From Salvia splendens (taxonomy: Eukaryota > Streptophyta > Magnoliopsida > Lamiales > Lamiaceae), in contig NC_056036.1 in assembly GCF_004379255.2 (NCBI RefSeq), positions 42,309,576-42,373,575 on the forward strand: a stretch of DNA of 64,000 bases. Reading direction: 5' to 3'. Positions 23,358-34,014 of the stretch are shown piece after piece (the stretch's first letter is position 1; every line of letters starts with the position of its first letter). The notes beneath the pieces are model-generated. The model had not been told where the DNA came from and did not search any database. It saw only the letters and a program-made list of their open reading frames with translations. Made by a program: the position numbers and the translations under genes.

Positions 23358-24408
23358 TCTTTTGAAACCTTCATTAGATATGGTAGAGCCATGAAAAGTG
23401 ATAATAAAATTGAACTGACAATATTTGGGCAACTGTCGGCATATTTAATGTTGGAAAAAATATCTTGAGATACAAACTTGCCGGTTGAAAATTACACGGT
23501 AAAAATAAAGAGAAAATTACACGGAAAAACTTGTGGAAAGTGGTAAGCCGAGTCGATGAGTCCTCTTTCCGCAAGACGAGATACGCCCCGTTAGTGCTCT
23601 CGGTTTTGCGTGTCGTCCCCAAAGATAAAACGGCTTCGTCTTTGAAGTGGCAGCACCGCTAGCGGCAGAGCTCCGGCGAATGGGAGTAAGGCGGGTGCAG
23701 AGCTTCTCTGATTGCTGGAGTCAACAGACATAATGTCTGTCATCAAGGCCATTGACCGTAACCGCTGGGGGTTACTGACTGGTGCACCAGACGTCGGGGG
23801 TCCATCCGGGACCTTTTGTCTCCCGTTATGCGTCGGGGTCACGGTGCGCGGTGCACGGCTCGCGGGCGGGCGCCGGTGGCGTGCGCGTGTGGGCTCTGTC
23901 ACCCATCTTATTCCACAATAATTATTACACATAATAATTCATCTTATTAAATACTTCATCAAAGAAGTTTATCACCCCCGATGTGGGATAATTAACACTT
24001 AGTTAATTAATCCCTTAGTTTTTCTCATAGCTCATTTCTAGCTTTATTGTGACTAACTTTAATATATTATTTCTCACTTAACGGGAATCGGATTTGAGAA
24101 AATGAATATGCTACGGTCATCTACTCGGAACGTAGATCGATGCTATTGCATTTAATTTCACAAAATTAATGCCTTGTAACATTTATTATTAGTCAAAGTC
24201 GTTTGACCAAACACCATTCCAACATTTAATATTACTCCATGTTGTTGTCACAAATATATCAAATTAAAATGCTCATTGTTTTGAATGGAAACCTTAATTA
24301 GATATGATAAAGGCATGACTTGTAAAGTGATAGTAATAAAAATGAACAGAAAATAAAGAGGATCAACTGTCCATAGATTTGGGTACTTGTCGGCATGTTT
24401 GGAGTATG
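23358..24408. repeat. Diverged direct repeats flanking a GC-rich island
   Basis: The segment 23358-23455 (CCTTCATTAGATATGGTAGA, AAGTGATAATAAAA, ACTGTCGGCATATTTAATG) is echoed at about 24270-24408 (CCTTAATTAGATATGATAAA, AAGTGATAGTAATAAAA, CTTGTCGGCATGTTTGGAG). Between them, 23580-23910 is strikingly GC-rich for this neighbourhood. No protein was recognised in the island. It may be part of a retrotransposon. Confidence 0.6.
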
Positions 24409-24678
24409 TTGTTTGTGGCACATTAACAAATCAATAAACTTACAAAGTCACCAACTCCATATGGATATTGTAATAAGCATTGAACATACGTATTAATTTA
24501 GTTTTGACTTGTTTGTCCATTCGTTATTATTATTTTTCTGGTGAACAATTAAGTATACTCTTAACAAATTAACTAGGCAATTAATTTCAAGTCGTTATCC
24601 ACTCTCTAACCTTATCCTAGACCAAATTATTTGGTAGCATTTTTATTGAAAGTTGGCCATTGATCCCCAATTTTTTAG

Positions 24679-24836
24679 CGTTTAAGGATCCACCTGAAAC
24701 CGAACAAACTATGCGAAAAATGCTGAACTTGGAAGTATGTGATGCGATTTCTAGGCAAGACGACGAGTTGTCATGGCGTCGTCGTCCTCCCCTTGTGGAA
24801 CCAGTTCTCGATTTGAGTGGATCATCAACCAGTTAA
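24679..24836 (+). pseudogene. Exon-like open frame, unrecognised
   Basis: After a TTTTTTAG acceptor the frame is open for about 51 codons to TAA (24834-24836) and reads like the end of a protein (with ETEQTMRKMLNLEVCDAI, then SWRRRPPLVEPVLDLSG). The composition is balanced and richer in GC than its surroundings. No partner exon was found. I do not recognise the family. It is probably a gene fragment and could be chance. Confidence 0.3.
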
Positions 24837-26160
24837 AATGACCAACTTACGAAGATGACGAAGATGTGTGTGTGATATGTTAATGAAGAAATTATAGGTG
24901 AAGATGTGATGAGGCAGTTATAGATAGAATTGAGTGATATTAAAAAAAATGATACAAAATTCTCAATCTTTTGCCACCATTCATAGTATGCACGTCTTGT
25001 AATTAGATCAGCAGAATTTTTATGGGGATTCTAATTCCATAATCAGAACGCATAACTGGTTTTTTCGATGAATCGATTATTCTAGTTTAATTATGCATGC
25101 CACACCTCTAGCTTCAAACAAATTAACAAATCGAGTTTTGATTTTATGTAATTTGTTAACATAGTACTAATATCAATAACATTTTTTAAGGTGTTAAAGT
25201 AGTCTGAAGAAAACTAATATCACAAAGTTTTATCAAAATTTGGTGGGTTTCGTCAATTTTTCTTAATTACTAGTGTTTCATCCGTACACAAAACAACATC
25301 TCAAAACGACGCCATTCATAAAAATTTGTTATCTTAATTTTAATGCAACAACATGGCTCTGAGTATTACCAAAAGACACCGACTTGAATCATACACGGAC
25401 GAGAGAACAACGCAAAATTAAAACTTTCAATTTCATATTTCTTTTTCGAATTTTGCAATTAACCAATATATATTTCGTGATTTGAACGACTATTGTCACT
25501 AGAATCAAACAAAATTTGTAAAATAGAACAAAGTACTTAATTCTCAACTTTGAATTGAACTACATTGGTGATCATAAATGATGATCCAAGTTAGTATAAT
25601 TAGAAATTTGGGCTTCCACATGACTAATTTAATCTGCATGACTATCTTTCAGTTGCCCAATTAAAGTGATCTATTAAAGATTAAAGTTTGGACTAAAGTG
25701 TATTTATTCGTTATGGAAATAAGTGTAGATACCATATGAGATTTTCTATTTGATGAGTGACCGAATAGAAAATAAAGGGACTTATATTATGTATAAATAT
25801 AAGTTAGGGTTATGGTCCCCAAACGTCAGAAGAACCTTCAATATCTCTGTATTATCTCGGCAGACTATTGTGAAGGACGTCTCTGGTCATTTGGAAGATC
25901 CATAGCCGCGGTAAAGCAATTCCGCATTTCAATTCGTTATGAATCAAGGCACGCTTCCGCTCTACAGTTTATGCTCTTTCTCCGTCGTTCTCGGTTAATC
26001 ATCATAAAGAGCTTTATGTAATTGTTCACTCAATTATTCCAACAACTACGTGTAACATAACTTTTACCTGTATATATGAAAACACGAAGACACGATTATG
26101 TTGGGAAAAACAAACACCCCAATTTAAACAAACTCGATCAAAATTAAACCTAAAAAAAGA
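24837..26160. other. AT-rich gap, nothing recognised
   Basis: About 1.3 kb. A slightly GC-richer patch at 25810-26010 has an open frame of 69 codons but no recognisable motif. I treat it as noise or a transposon remnant. Confidence 0.4.
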
Positions 26161-26207
26161 AAAAAAAAAAAGAGTATAATTACAAAAGCAAAATCAGTTA
26201 CTCAGAG

Positions 26208-26985
26208 TCATAGCTTTTGATTTCGATGGAGCAAAACAACCTTTTTCTTATACTCCCACGAATCAAAATCAACACCCTCGCTTTCACCGCTCTCCAATTT
26301 ATCGCCGTACGATTCCTCCATTTTCGCCCTAATTCGAGGCACGAAGTAAAACCACGCCGTCGCACACACAATCGCCCAAAATTTGCCCCAAATCACCGTC
26401 ACCACCAAAGTCGCCGACACGATCACCGCGCCAACCGTCGAGTCGAATTCGCCGGGCGGCGGATTCTGTTTCCTCTGATGCGGCAGAGGCAGAGAAACCG
26501 AGTGTGACAGCTTGCGTTGGCTCGTCGTCGCCTCATTGACGGCGCCGTTCTCTTCTTCCGCCGATTTTACAATCGAGCTCGTTGTTATTGCACTTGATTC
26601 ATCTCGATTTTCGTGTCTCTGAAATTCATAATAATTGTGAATTTTATGAGCGACGAAGTCGAAGCGTGATTAAATTAATTGATGCGAATTGATGAATTGA
26701 GAGATAATTAGCTACCTTGTTAGTGATGATTGGTTGATCTGCAGATGAAGTTGCGTTCTTCTTCTTCTTTACCTCTTCGTGTTGTTCGACATCGAGAATT
26801 TCGCTGGTCGAAGTCTTCGCGGTCTCCGACGGATCGTTGACCGGAATAGCACAGCGGCGGGCGGAGACCGATTTTCTGTCGCTATGATCGGCGGAGACTT
26901 TGTTGGAAACGCCGAAGCAGCTTGCAAAGGAGCAGAGGAAGCTGCATCTACTGTGTTTTCTTCTTCCCTTTTTGGCGGCAGCCAT
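26208..26985 (-). CDS. Small single-pass (or hairpin) membrane protein, uncharacterised plant family
   Basis: Two exons, 26985-26716 and 26618-26208, joined as AACAAG/GTAGCT to TTTCAG/AGACAC in phase 0, give 226 aa. The N-terminus is basic with a Cys-rich patch (RCSFLCSFASCFG, about residues 14-26), which could be lipidated. The middle is Ser/Glu/Lys-rich and probably disordered. A strongly hydrophobic segment lies near residues 153-186 (AVIVSATLVVTVIWG, IVCATAWFYFVP). The C-terminus is charged and ends KKKVVLLHRNQKL. The layout resembles the uncharacterised family of Arabidopsis At5g23160, but I am not certain of that match. No function can be assigned. Its neighbours are transposon-derived, so context gives no clue. 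Confidence 0.75.
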
Positions 26986-27029
26986 GAGAATGAGAGAGAG
27001 AGGAGAGAGAAGTTAGCTGCATGAAGGTT

Positions 27030-28454
27030 TTTTCTTAGCTATGTATTGTTGAATTTGAGCACATTTTGTTGCCCACGTTTTATTTTCTTTTTGTTTAATT
27101 TTTTTAAGATTGATTAAAAGTAATACAACTTCTATTTTTTAAGCTCGTTTCGATGTAGCTAAGTTATTTTATTTTTTAATTAAAAGATATATATTTTTAA
27201 TTATTTATTCTCTTCCATTCTCTCTAGTTATCTGTAGTTATTATCTATATTTAACTACAGAGGGAGTATAAACTTTGACTAAAAAATTTTATTCCATACA
27301 AAAATTAGATTAATAAGTCTAGAATAATATTATATACCATTATTCGGAGATTAAGTATCAAATTTTATTAATACATTAAATGATAATCTCGATTACTCGA
27401 TCGGATTCTGAACGTGAGCAATCTCGATGAGGCTCTCTATGTTATTAGGGAGATGTATAGTACAAATGATTTTACTAAATTGGATTGAGTTATATTTTAT
27501 TGAATTATTGATTAATGTTTAATTTGTCATTTTAATGTATATTTGGGCATGAGGTTTTATGTAATTTTGTTTTATAAGTTAAGTAAGATGATAGTGTTTT
27601 CATTTTAAGATTATGCTATTCTAGTGGGATGATAAAAAAAGGAAAATATTGTATTTCTAAGTTAGAAGAATACTTATTTTTTTCATTTTAAGTTGTTAGC
27701 ATAATGCATCTCAGAACCTCAAGGAGCGACGTCAGTTGAGTTAGTTAATCCTTGAGGTGCACATGAGCGCGAATGCATGGGATCACAGCTCGTGAGAGTT
27801 TGTTGGAGTGTGAGTATAAAAGCAGATACACACTCATAGCGTGAGATAAGAAAAGGGAGAATACACATCATATAGGAGAGATCAATTGAAGAGAGGGCTT
27901 GCGGAAATCCTCGATCAAGAAGAAGAATTGAGGAGTGTCGGTCTTGAAGGGTCAGTTGGCATAGTTCGTTCATCAATTTCTTAGCGTCGGTTAGTTGATT
28001 CATCTACCGAGTTTTAGCTGATTCAACATGTATAGATGCTACGTTGATTGTGTGGATTTCTAGTTATCTTGCCTTTGAAATAGAATACTTAATATTTAAA
28101 CACTTTGTGATTTAATATTCTTTTTATTATCAAGAATTTAATGATAGTTTGTGATTTAAATTATTATTATCCACAAAAAAAATTATCATGCTTCTAATTT
28201 ATGACATGCATTTACCAGTATTAAAGTGGAAAAGAACATTTGGTGAAAGTTCCATCCGCACAAATCATTGCCCCTACATATATATAAAATGATTTGATTG
28301 GGTGCTTTATTCTTAGATAATTATTGATTAAAAAACATAATATTCTAATTGACCGATTAAAGTTTAAAGTATATAAACATACAAATCCAACAATTGGTGG
28401 TTTAGCTAAGGAATAAAAAAACATTGAAAACGACCTGCCCTCCGAAGTGAAAGA
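27030..28454. other. Intergenic region upstream of the small membrane-protein gene
   Basis: AT-rich with no gene seen. An ACAGAGGGAGTATAA stretch near 27257 looks like a lone MITE end. The GC-richer part 27715-28010 has an open minus frame of 94 codons with no recognisable motif, which I do not call. Confidence 0.4.
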
Positions 28455-28456
28455 TA

Positions 28457-28722
28457 CTCCCTCTATTTCTTCATAGTTGAGGCAAAACTTTTCGGCACGT
28501 GAGTTTAAGAAATGGATGTTGAGTGTGCTAAATAAATAGATAAAAAAGTAAGAGAGGGAAAAAAGTGGAGAGAATAAAGTAGAAAGTGAATAAAGTAGAG
28601 AGAATAAAGTAAGCGAGAGTAAAGTAAGAAAGAGAAAAAAGTTACTATATAGGGAAATGACTCAACTATGAGAAAACTACCAAAAATGGAAAAATGACTC
28701 AACTATGGAAAAACGGAGGGAG
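28457..28722. mobile_element. Stowaway-like MITE (266 bp)
   Basis: Terminal inverted repeats CTCCCTCTATTTCTTCATAG (left) and the complement of CTATGGAAAAACGGAGGGAG (right) are flanked by a TA duplication (28455-28456 and 28723-28724). The inside is AG-rich with repeats of GAGAATAAAGTA. It has no coding capacity. Ends and target site fit the Tc1/mariner-derived Stowaway group. Confidence 0.88.
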
Positions 28723-28724
28723 TA

Positions 28725-29513
28725 TTAACTTATTTTATCAACAAATTGCGATATAGAAACAAGAATTAGTCAAAAAATGTGTAGAAAACGACCAATTTAT
28801 GGTCGACAAATTTGAACAAACGCTCAATGGAGACTGAATAATTTCACAATTTAGCAATTTTAATGTCAGTGGCCACTTTTGAATATTTATGGAGTACTAT
28901 ATTTTAAAGGGAAAATGCCAATTTTATTCAGTAAGCACTCATAATTTTTAGTGTAACCCCTCAATATTTTCAACATATTCTATTCCTTACCTCTACAATT
29001 TACAGTATGTGATTTAAAGTCATATTCTGACTTGATGCAAAATTAAAAAATATACAAAATTAATAGAAGGTGAATTTCACTTTTATATAAAAAAAAGTAA
29101 ATAAGACAGACAAACAAATAGAAAAATAATGAAATAATTAGTCTTGTGAATAGTAAAAAGTATATGAGATATATTTACAGAAAAATAAAAAGGAAAATAA
29201 TGAAACAATAATTCATGAAAGGAGGGAGAATTAATTAGCAAAACAGAGAATTCGAAATGCATTTTGGATGAGGGAAAGAAACTAGGCCCCCCCAAAAGGG
29301 AATATAAGTATAAAATCATGCACAAGAAAATGAATGAACAATAATATAGCTGGATTTGCTCTTAGATTTAGTAATATAGCAAAAGATGGAAAAGCCATCT
29401 CTTATTTGCTTCCATCTTTTTGCAGAATGTCCCACTCTTCACCAACCTGGAGTTTAGTGCTCTCCCATGTCTTGCAAAACTCCATCATCATCATCACATC
29501 ATCATCGAGTCTG
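28725..29513. other. Intergenic, includes the BBR 3' UTR
   Basis: AT-rich with no gene seen. The part nearest 29513 should be the 3' UTR of the BBR gene, and it contains a CATCATCATCA run just after the stop codon. Confidence 0.4.
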
Positions 29514-30574
29514 CTAGCTCATCTGAGACGTTGGGACTTCGGCACTGCATACAGGACAGACCTACACAAACGAAAGCATCATATAGCAACGATCATTACT
29601 CCTCACAGTTCCAAACATCTGAATATAGCTTTTCGAAGAGTGAAGTATATTTAGATGCTAAATCTACTACCGTGATGTTGGTTTTCGGCCTTTATAACTT
29701 CGTGAATCAAGTACCCAAATAGGTGGGCACAGAATCCTCCTAATGGAGAAAAAGCGGTAAATTGGATAAAAGTTTCTAATTCTAAAGGATATGGACACGA
29801 CGGACTCATCAATGGTAAAAGTCATCTTACAAACAACAGAACAAATCTCTTGTTTCGTTTTTCTCAATGGTACCCGATGAACTGGGTGCTAAAATGGAGT
29901 TTGTTATGTACAAACCCATAAAATAACCATTCTCTCTCCGTCCCATTAAAAGAGATGCATTTCTTTTGGACACAAGATGAATATGATGTTTCGCGCCTGT
30001 CAGCTTCCTTGCGCCTTACGGGTTTACTAGCCCGTTGACTCGCACACATGTCAGACTCCTTGGTCCGTGTTTCAAGACGGGTCGAATGGGGAGATGAAGA
30101 AAAAATAAAGTACTACGAGATAGTAAGATATTTGTTATCTAAAAAGTTAAACAAGTCAATTTAGGTGGGACACCCCAAAAAGGAATACGAGTCAGTTTTA
30201 ATGGGACGGGGGAGTACCAGTGGCTGAGTGGTCTAAAATGATTGACGACACAAAAAATATCTCTCCCTCCCTCCGTATTTTATGTAAACATATTTTTTTT
30301 ATATACTTTGCGGTTATACATATAAATATACGTGCATGCTTGGGGTGTCAGCACCTTTCACCTAAATGCGTTATGGCATAACAACAAGAACATACCTTGT
30401 TTATCTTTAACCAACTGTTGATGCATTCTGAATGGTAGGAATGTTTACAAGAAAGGAGTATCAAGGTGTCGTCATCTTCAAAGTCCAGCCGACATATAAC
30501 ACAGCTGACAACCACCAATAAAATGTTGTCAGCATACAGGCATCATTGCTAGAGAAAAGGTGACATATTGATAC

Positions 30575-30613
<39 letters not shown>

Positions 30614-32349
30614 GTATTACAACTCGACTTTCAGTTCAATTTGGTAGATGGGAAGAAAAAATTAGGAAAGAATTACTAAAATAGGGGCCATTCCGTAGAG
30701 CAATTAATCATTATGAGCAACCCTAGTGGTAAAACCCGGATAATTATATCTGAATAAAGCAAGTTTATGTTACTTACGAATCACTGATTCCTTCCTGGCT
30801 GCCTTGTGATTTGTAGTTAATTGATGGCAAGGAAGCGATTGTCTCTGCAGGAAGGCCCCTGCTTTCTGTTCCAACAACTTCACCGAGGGCAAGCAGCTCC
30901 TATACCACAAAGACAGCCATGAAGTTCAAAATAAAGTATGATCCGGGAATAAATATAACATAAACTCGTAACCTAAGTTACCTCATATGATAGTTCATCA
31001 GGGTCAACCTCGTCCCATGCATCCTAAGGATCGGTAACAGTATTAGGCATGGCACAAGCAAATTTAAGCATATTCATTTGCAGTTCTAATAGAATAACGA
31101 TGCAAATGGTCAGATGTAAGCACAGATATAAAATGGATGGGAGACTGCATCAAGATGTGATAGCTGTCAAAAGTAGCTTACTACACGAAGGATTCTAAGT
31201 ATGCAACCCTAGCTTTCTACTCCCTGTATACATGAGAGTCTCTCTTAATTTGAATACAACTTATCCTCTTCTCACATGTCTCTATACTTCGAATATCAAC
31301 ACAAACAAAGAAGGCTTCAACTCAATTTGAGCCTGCATATCATAAAGTAATATTTTCCCTTTCCCTGGCCTACAACTACAACTCTACAACCATTGAATGA
31401 ACACACAACAAGAATATCAGATCATACCTGAGAATTGCCATCATGATCCTCTTCATCTTCATCGGAATCTTCACCTTTGCCAAACAATCGATATTCAAAG
31501 AGTTCCATCTATGTCAGTAATCTCAGTTCTAATACATAATCCAACGAAATAACAACCAGAAAGCAATTAACTTGACTCTCACTTTCATTTATCCCAGCCA
31601 GGGCCAACAATCTAGCTGCCATCTCGCGTTCTTCAGCATCTTGCAATGCTCTCGCATATGCTTCATCATCAGGAAATGCAGACGGATCCAATTCAACATC
31701 TTCGACATCCTCATCATCGTCTTCTCCTTCAGCATGAGCATCCTCATCAAATACACGCACTTCACCATTGCCCACCTCAACATCCGACTCATCGTAATCC
31801 TCCTCACCGGCATCGTCAAAATCATCGTAACTCTCCGTTTCCCAACTCTCAGAATCACTCCCTACATCGCCTCCCATTCTCAACATCATATAAGCTCTTT
31901 CCTGTTACAAGCAAAATCAAAATTTCAACTAATTTCCAAAATTAATCATTGAATCACGAAATTGAGAAGAAAACAACACAGCAAGGTGAAGAACAACTAC
32001 AGTACCAATCTGGAAAGAAAAACCCTAACTGCGATAATTATAAACCCTAATTAGACGAAAATAGACATCGGCAAAGTTGAAAAGAAAACGAGTTCCCTAT
32101 ACAGAATAAAGCTACCATAACGCAGAAAAAGGCACCGGAAACAGAATTAACAGGAAAAACCTGTTCCTGGAGAGTGCGAGCAAGTGCTAGATCGGCGTCG
32201 ACTTGACTAAGGTCGGTGAAGGGGGTTCTCAGGGGGCGATTTCCGGCGACGTCGCCGGAGATAGGGTTGTCATTGTCGTTGCTAGGATTGCAGTGATCGT
32301 TGGGGTTTTCCTGGTTGCCGGAATCAGCCTTGTCATTGGTGTTCTCCAT
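29514..32349 (-). CDS. BBR: RING-H2 E3 ubiquitin ligase, BIG BROTHER-RELATED type
   Basis: Seven exons: 32349-32161, 31901-31572, 31508-31428, 31023-30982, 30899-30778, 30504-30396 and 29561-29514. They total 921 nt, or 306 aa, in frame throughout. A Ser/Asn/Asp-rich N-terminus leads to a conserved block ([27 protein letters not shown]), an acidic region (about 75-170) with [20 protein letters not shown], then [20 protein letters not shown]. The C3H2C3 RING finger is at about 256-296 (CVIC, then CKHSYHSEC, then VCPVC). The organisation matches Arabidopsis BBR (At3g19910), a relative of the organ-size regulator BIG BROTHER; family members transfer ubiquitin to substrates. The last exon encodes only 15 residues, starting with the final Cys pair, and lies beyond an 834-bp intron that holds a MITE. 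The start is the ATG at 32349. Confidence 0.94.
29932..30214. mobile_element. Stowaway-like MITE in the last intron of BBR
   Basis: The left end CTCTCTCCGTCCCATTAAAA and the complement of the right end (CTCCCCCGTCCCATTAAAAC) pair as terminal inverted repeats about 283 bp apart. TA follows the right end. The left flank no longer shows a clean TA. It lies inside the BBR intron 30395-29562, close to the 15-residue terminal exon. Confidence 0.78.
30575..30613. repeat. (AT)n microsatellite in BBR intron 5
   Basis: Uninterrupted AT dinucleotides broken once by GT, lying between exons 5 and 6 of BBR. Confidence 0.95.
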
Positions 32350-32439
32350 CACGATTCGCCCAAAAATTCAAGAAGAATTATTGAGCAAGAAAAGCAGTGT
32401 GATTTTGAATGAGGGAAGTGAAGCTTCAAATTCCTTTTT

Positions 32440-32470
32440 TTGGTTTAAAAAGGTGTATATATTTTATCAT
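32440..32470 (-). promoter_or_regulatory. Candidate TATA region of BBR
   Basis: On the minus strand AAAATATATACACC lies about 100-115 bp before the BBR start codon. This is inferred from sequence and distance only. Confidence 0.35.
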
Positions 32471-33189
32471 CACAAAATTGAATTGATTATTTAATCACTT
32501 ACTCTAGTCTACAATACAACTTTTTAAAAATAACCCATGCAAGAGTAATTAATGATTTTGATTGCCCTTAATTAATATATTTTGCATGATTATAACATAA
32601 AAATTCTATATTATTAGCATTTAATTTAGTACACATAATAATCAACCAATCAAATATAAAATTAAATAATTAAATGCTAGATTATTATGGTATTACAAAA
32701 GAAAAATAAAATTGATAAAGTAAAAAATTTAAAAAGAAAAATAATAGAAAAAATGTTAATAAATAGTGAAACTTACATTTTAATAATAATTTGTGATGAA
32801 AAGGTATTTAAAAAAACTAATTTTAAGAGATAGATCAAAATAAAAATATAAAGAGGCCGAGGGTTATCTAATCTAAAATCCTCCATTTTCTCCTATTGGA
32901 AAATTTTTAGTCAATTTGGAAGGCCCAAAATTATATCAAATCTAAAACCTTTGGATCACACCACCCCAAAATCGAGCAAAGGCATCATATTGGATTGCAT
33001 AATTTGTCATCGGCTCTAATTGTATTACTCATATTCCAATGTTTCAGATATAACAAAAAAAAAATCGAAGATGTTTATACTATCAAGTGAAGAGAAAAAT
33101 ATAATTGATACTATATATTAACAAAAGAAAAAAAATATAATTGTAGTAATAATGAACAAATATACTAAAAGATAGTTGAATGTTAAAAA
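32471..33189. other. AT-rich spacer between the BBR and TOM1/TOM3-like genes
   Basis: No gene is seen. The two genes diverge, so this region and the repeat block beside it form a shared head-to-head promoter region of about 1.6 kb. Confidence 0.45.
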
Positions 33190-33720
33190 TAGATTTAATC
33201 GTTGGCTGACTCACGATCAAACTTACCAATTTTATGATTCATAACATTAAATTCCAACAAGTTTTCTGTGTCCAATTTGAATTGGAGAATGGGTTGATCC
33301 ACGACAACTCCGATTTGATTTTTAAAACACTTCTCTAAATATTTATTATAGTATATTAAGTATGTTAAGTGAAAAAAAGAAATATAGTAGAATATATTAC
33401 TCCACATGGAGAGAAAAATATTAACTAGAGTATAATAAACATATATAAAAGCCAATTGAATGTTACAAACATGTTCAATCATCGGTCATATTACAATCAA
33501 ACTTGCTAATTTTCTGATTCACAACTTCCATTATTCCAATCGGTTTTTATGTCCACTCTGATCAGACAGTGTACAGACTCGCAACTGCATCAATCCGTTT
33601 TTAAAACATTACTCTAAATATTCCAACAAGCTTTTATATCCAGTTTGAATTGGACAACACGTCAATTCACGACCACTCTGATCCAATTTTTAAAACATTA
33701 CTCTAAATATATATTCCTAC
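33190..33720. repeat. Diverged tandem repeats upstream of the TOM1/TOM3-like gene
   Basis: Units share CAATC(A/G)TYGG, CGATCAAACTT, TTTTATGATTCA-like, GTTTT(T)ATGTCC, TTTGAATTGGA, ACGACAACTCCGAT-like and TTTTTAAAACATTACTCTAA motifs. They recur at about 33190-33345, 33470-33615 and 33625-33715, with the third unit shortened. Confidence 0.75.
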
Positions 33721-34014
33721 ATAACTTTCAATAATTGATAATTATGCCAACAAAGTTTGATTAATTAAATAGACATTAAATAACAAAAAAAAAGAGTATT
33801 TGAATAATTTAGCGGGTGAAAAGGCGGGGAACCCGTGAAGCTCTCAGGTGATGGCCTTCTCCCAAAACTCCACGTGGCCACTCTCTCCGGAGAGCGTCTC
33901 CGCCACGCGCCGCGTCACATGCCAATCTCTGCTCCAATTCAGTTTCTTCTTCTTCTCCTCTCTCTCGTGGAATTCTCACACCACCATTTCTGTTCGATTG
34001 CGATCTCCTCTTCC

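Noticed and set aside
25812..26021. 69-codon plus-strand frame
   Set aside because: No recognisable motif, no splice partners and no conserved composition; not enough to call a gene.
27719..28003. 94-codon minus-strand frame
   Set aside because: No family resemblance and no supporting signals; left as part of the intergenic gap.
31572..31952. Plus-strand frames of up to 126 codons
   Set aside because: Antisense of the acidic Asp/Glu-rich exon 2 of BBR, where repeated GAT/GAG codons leave other frames open.
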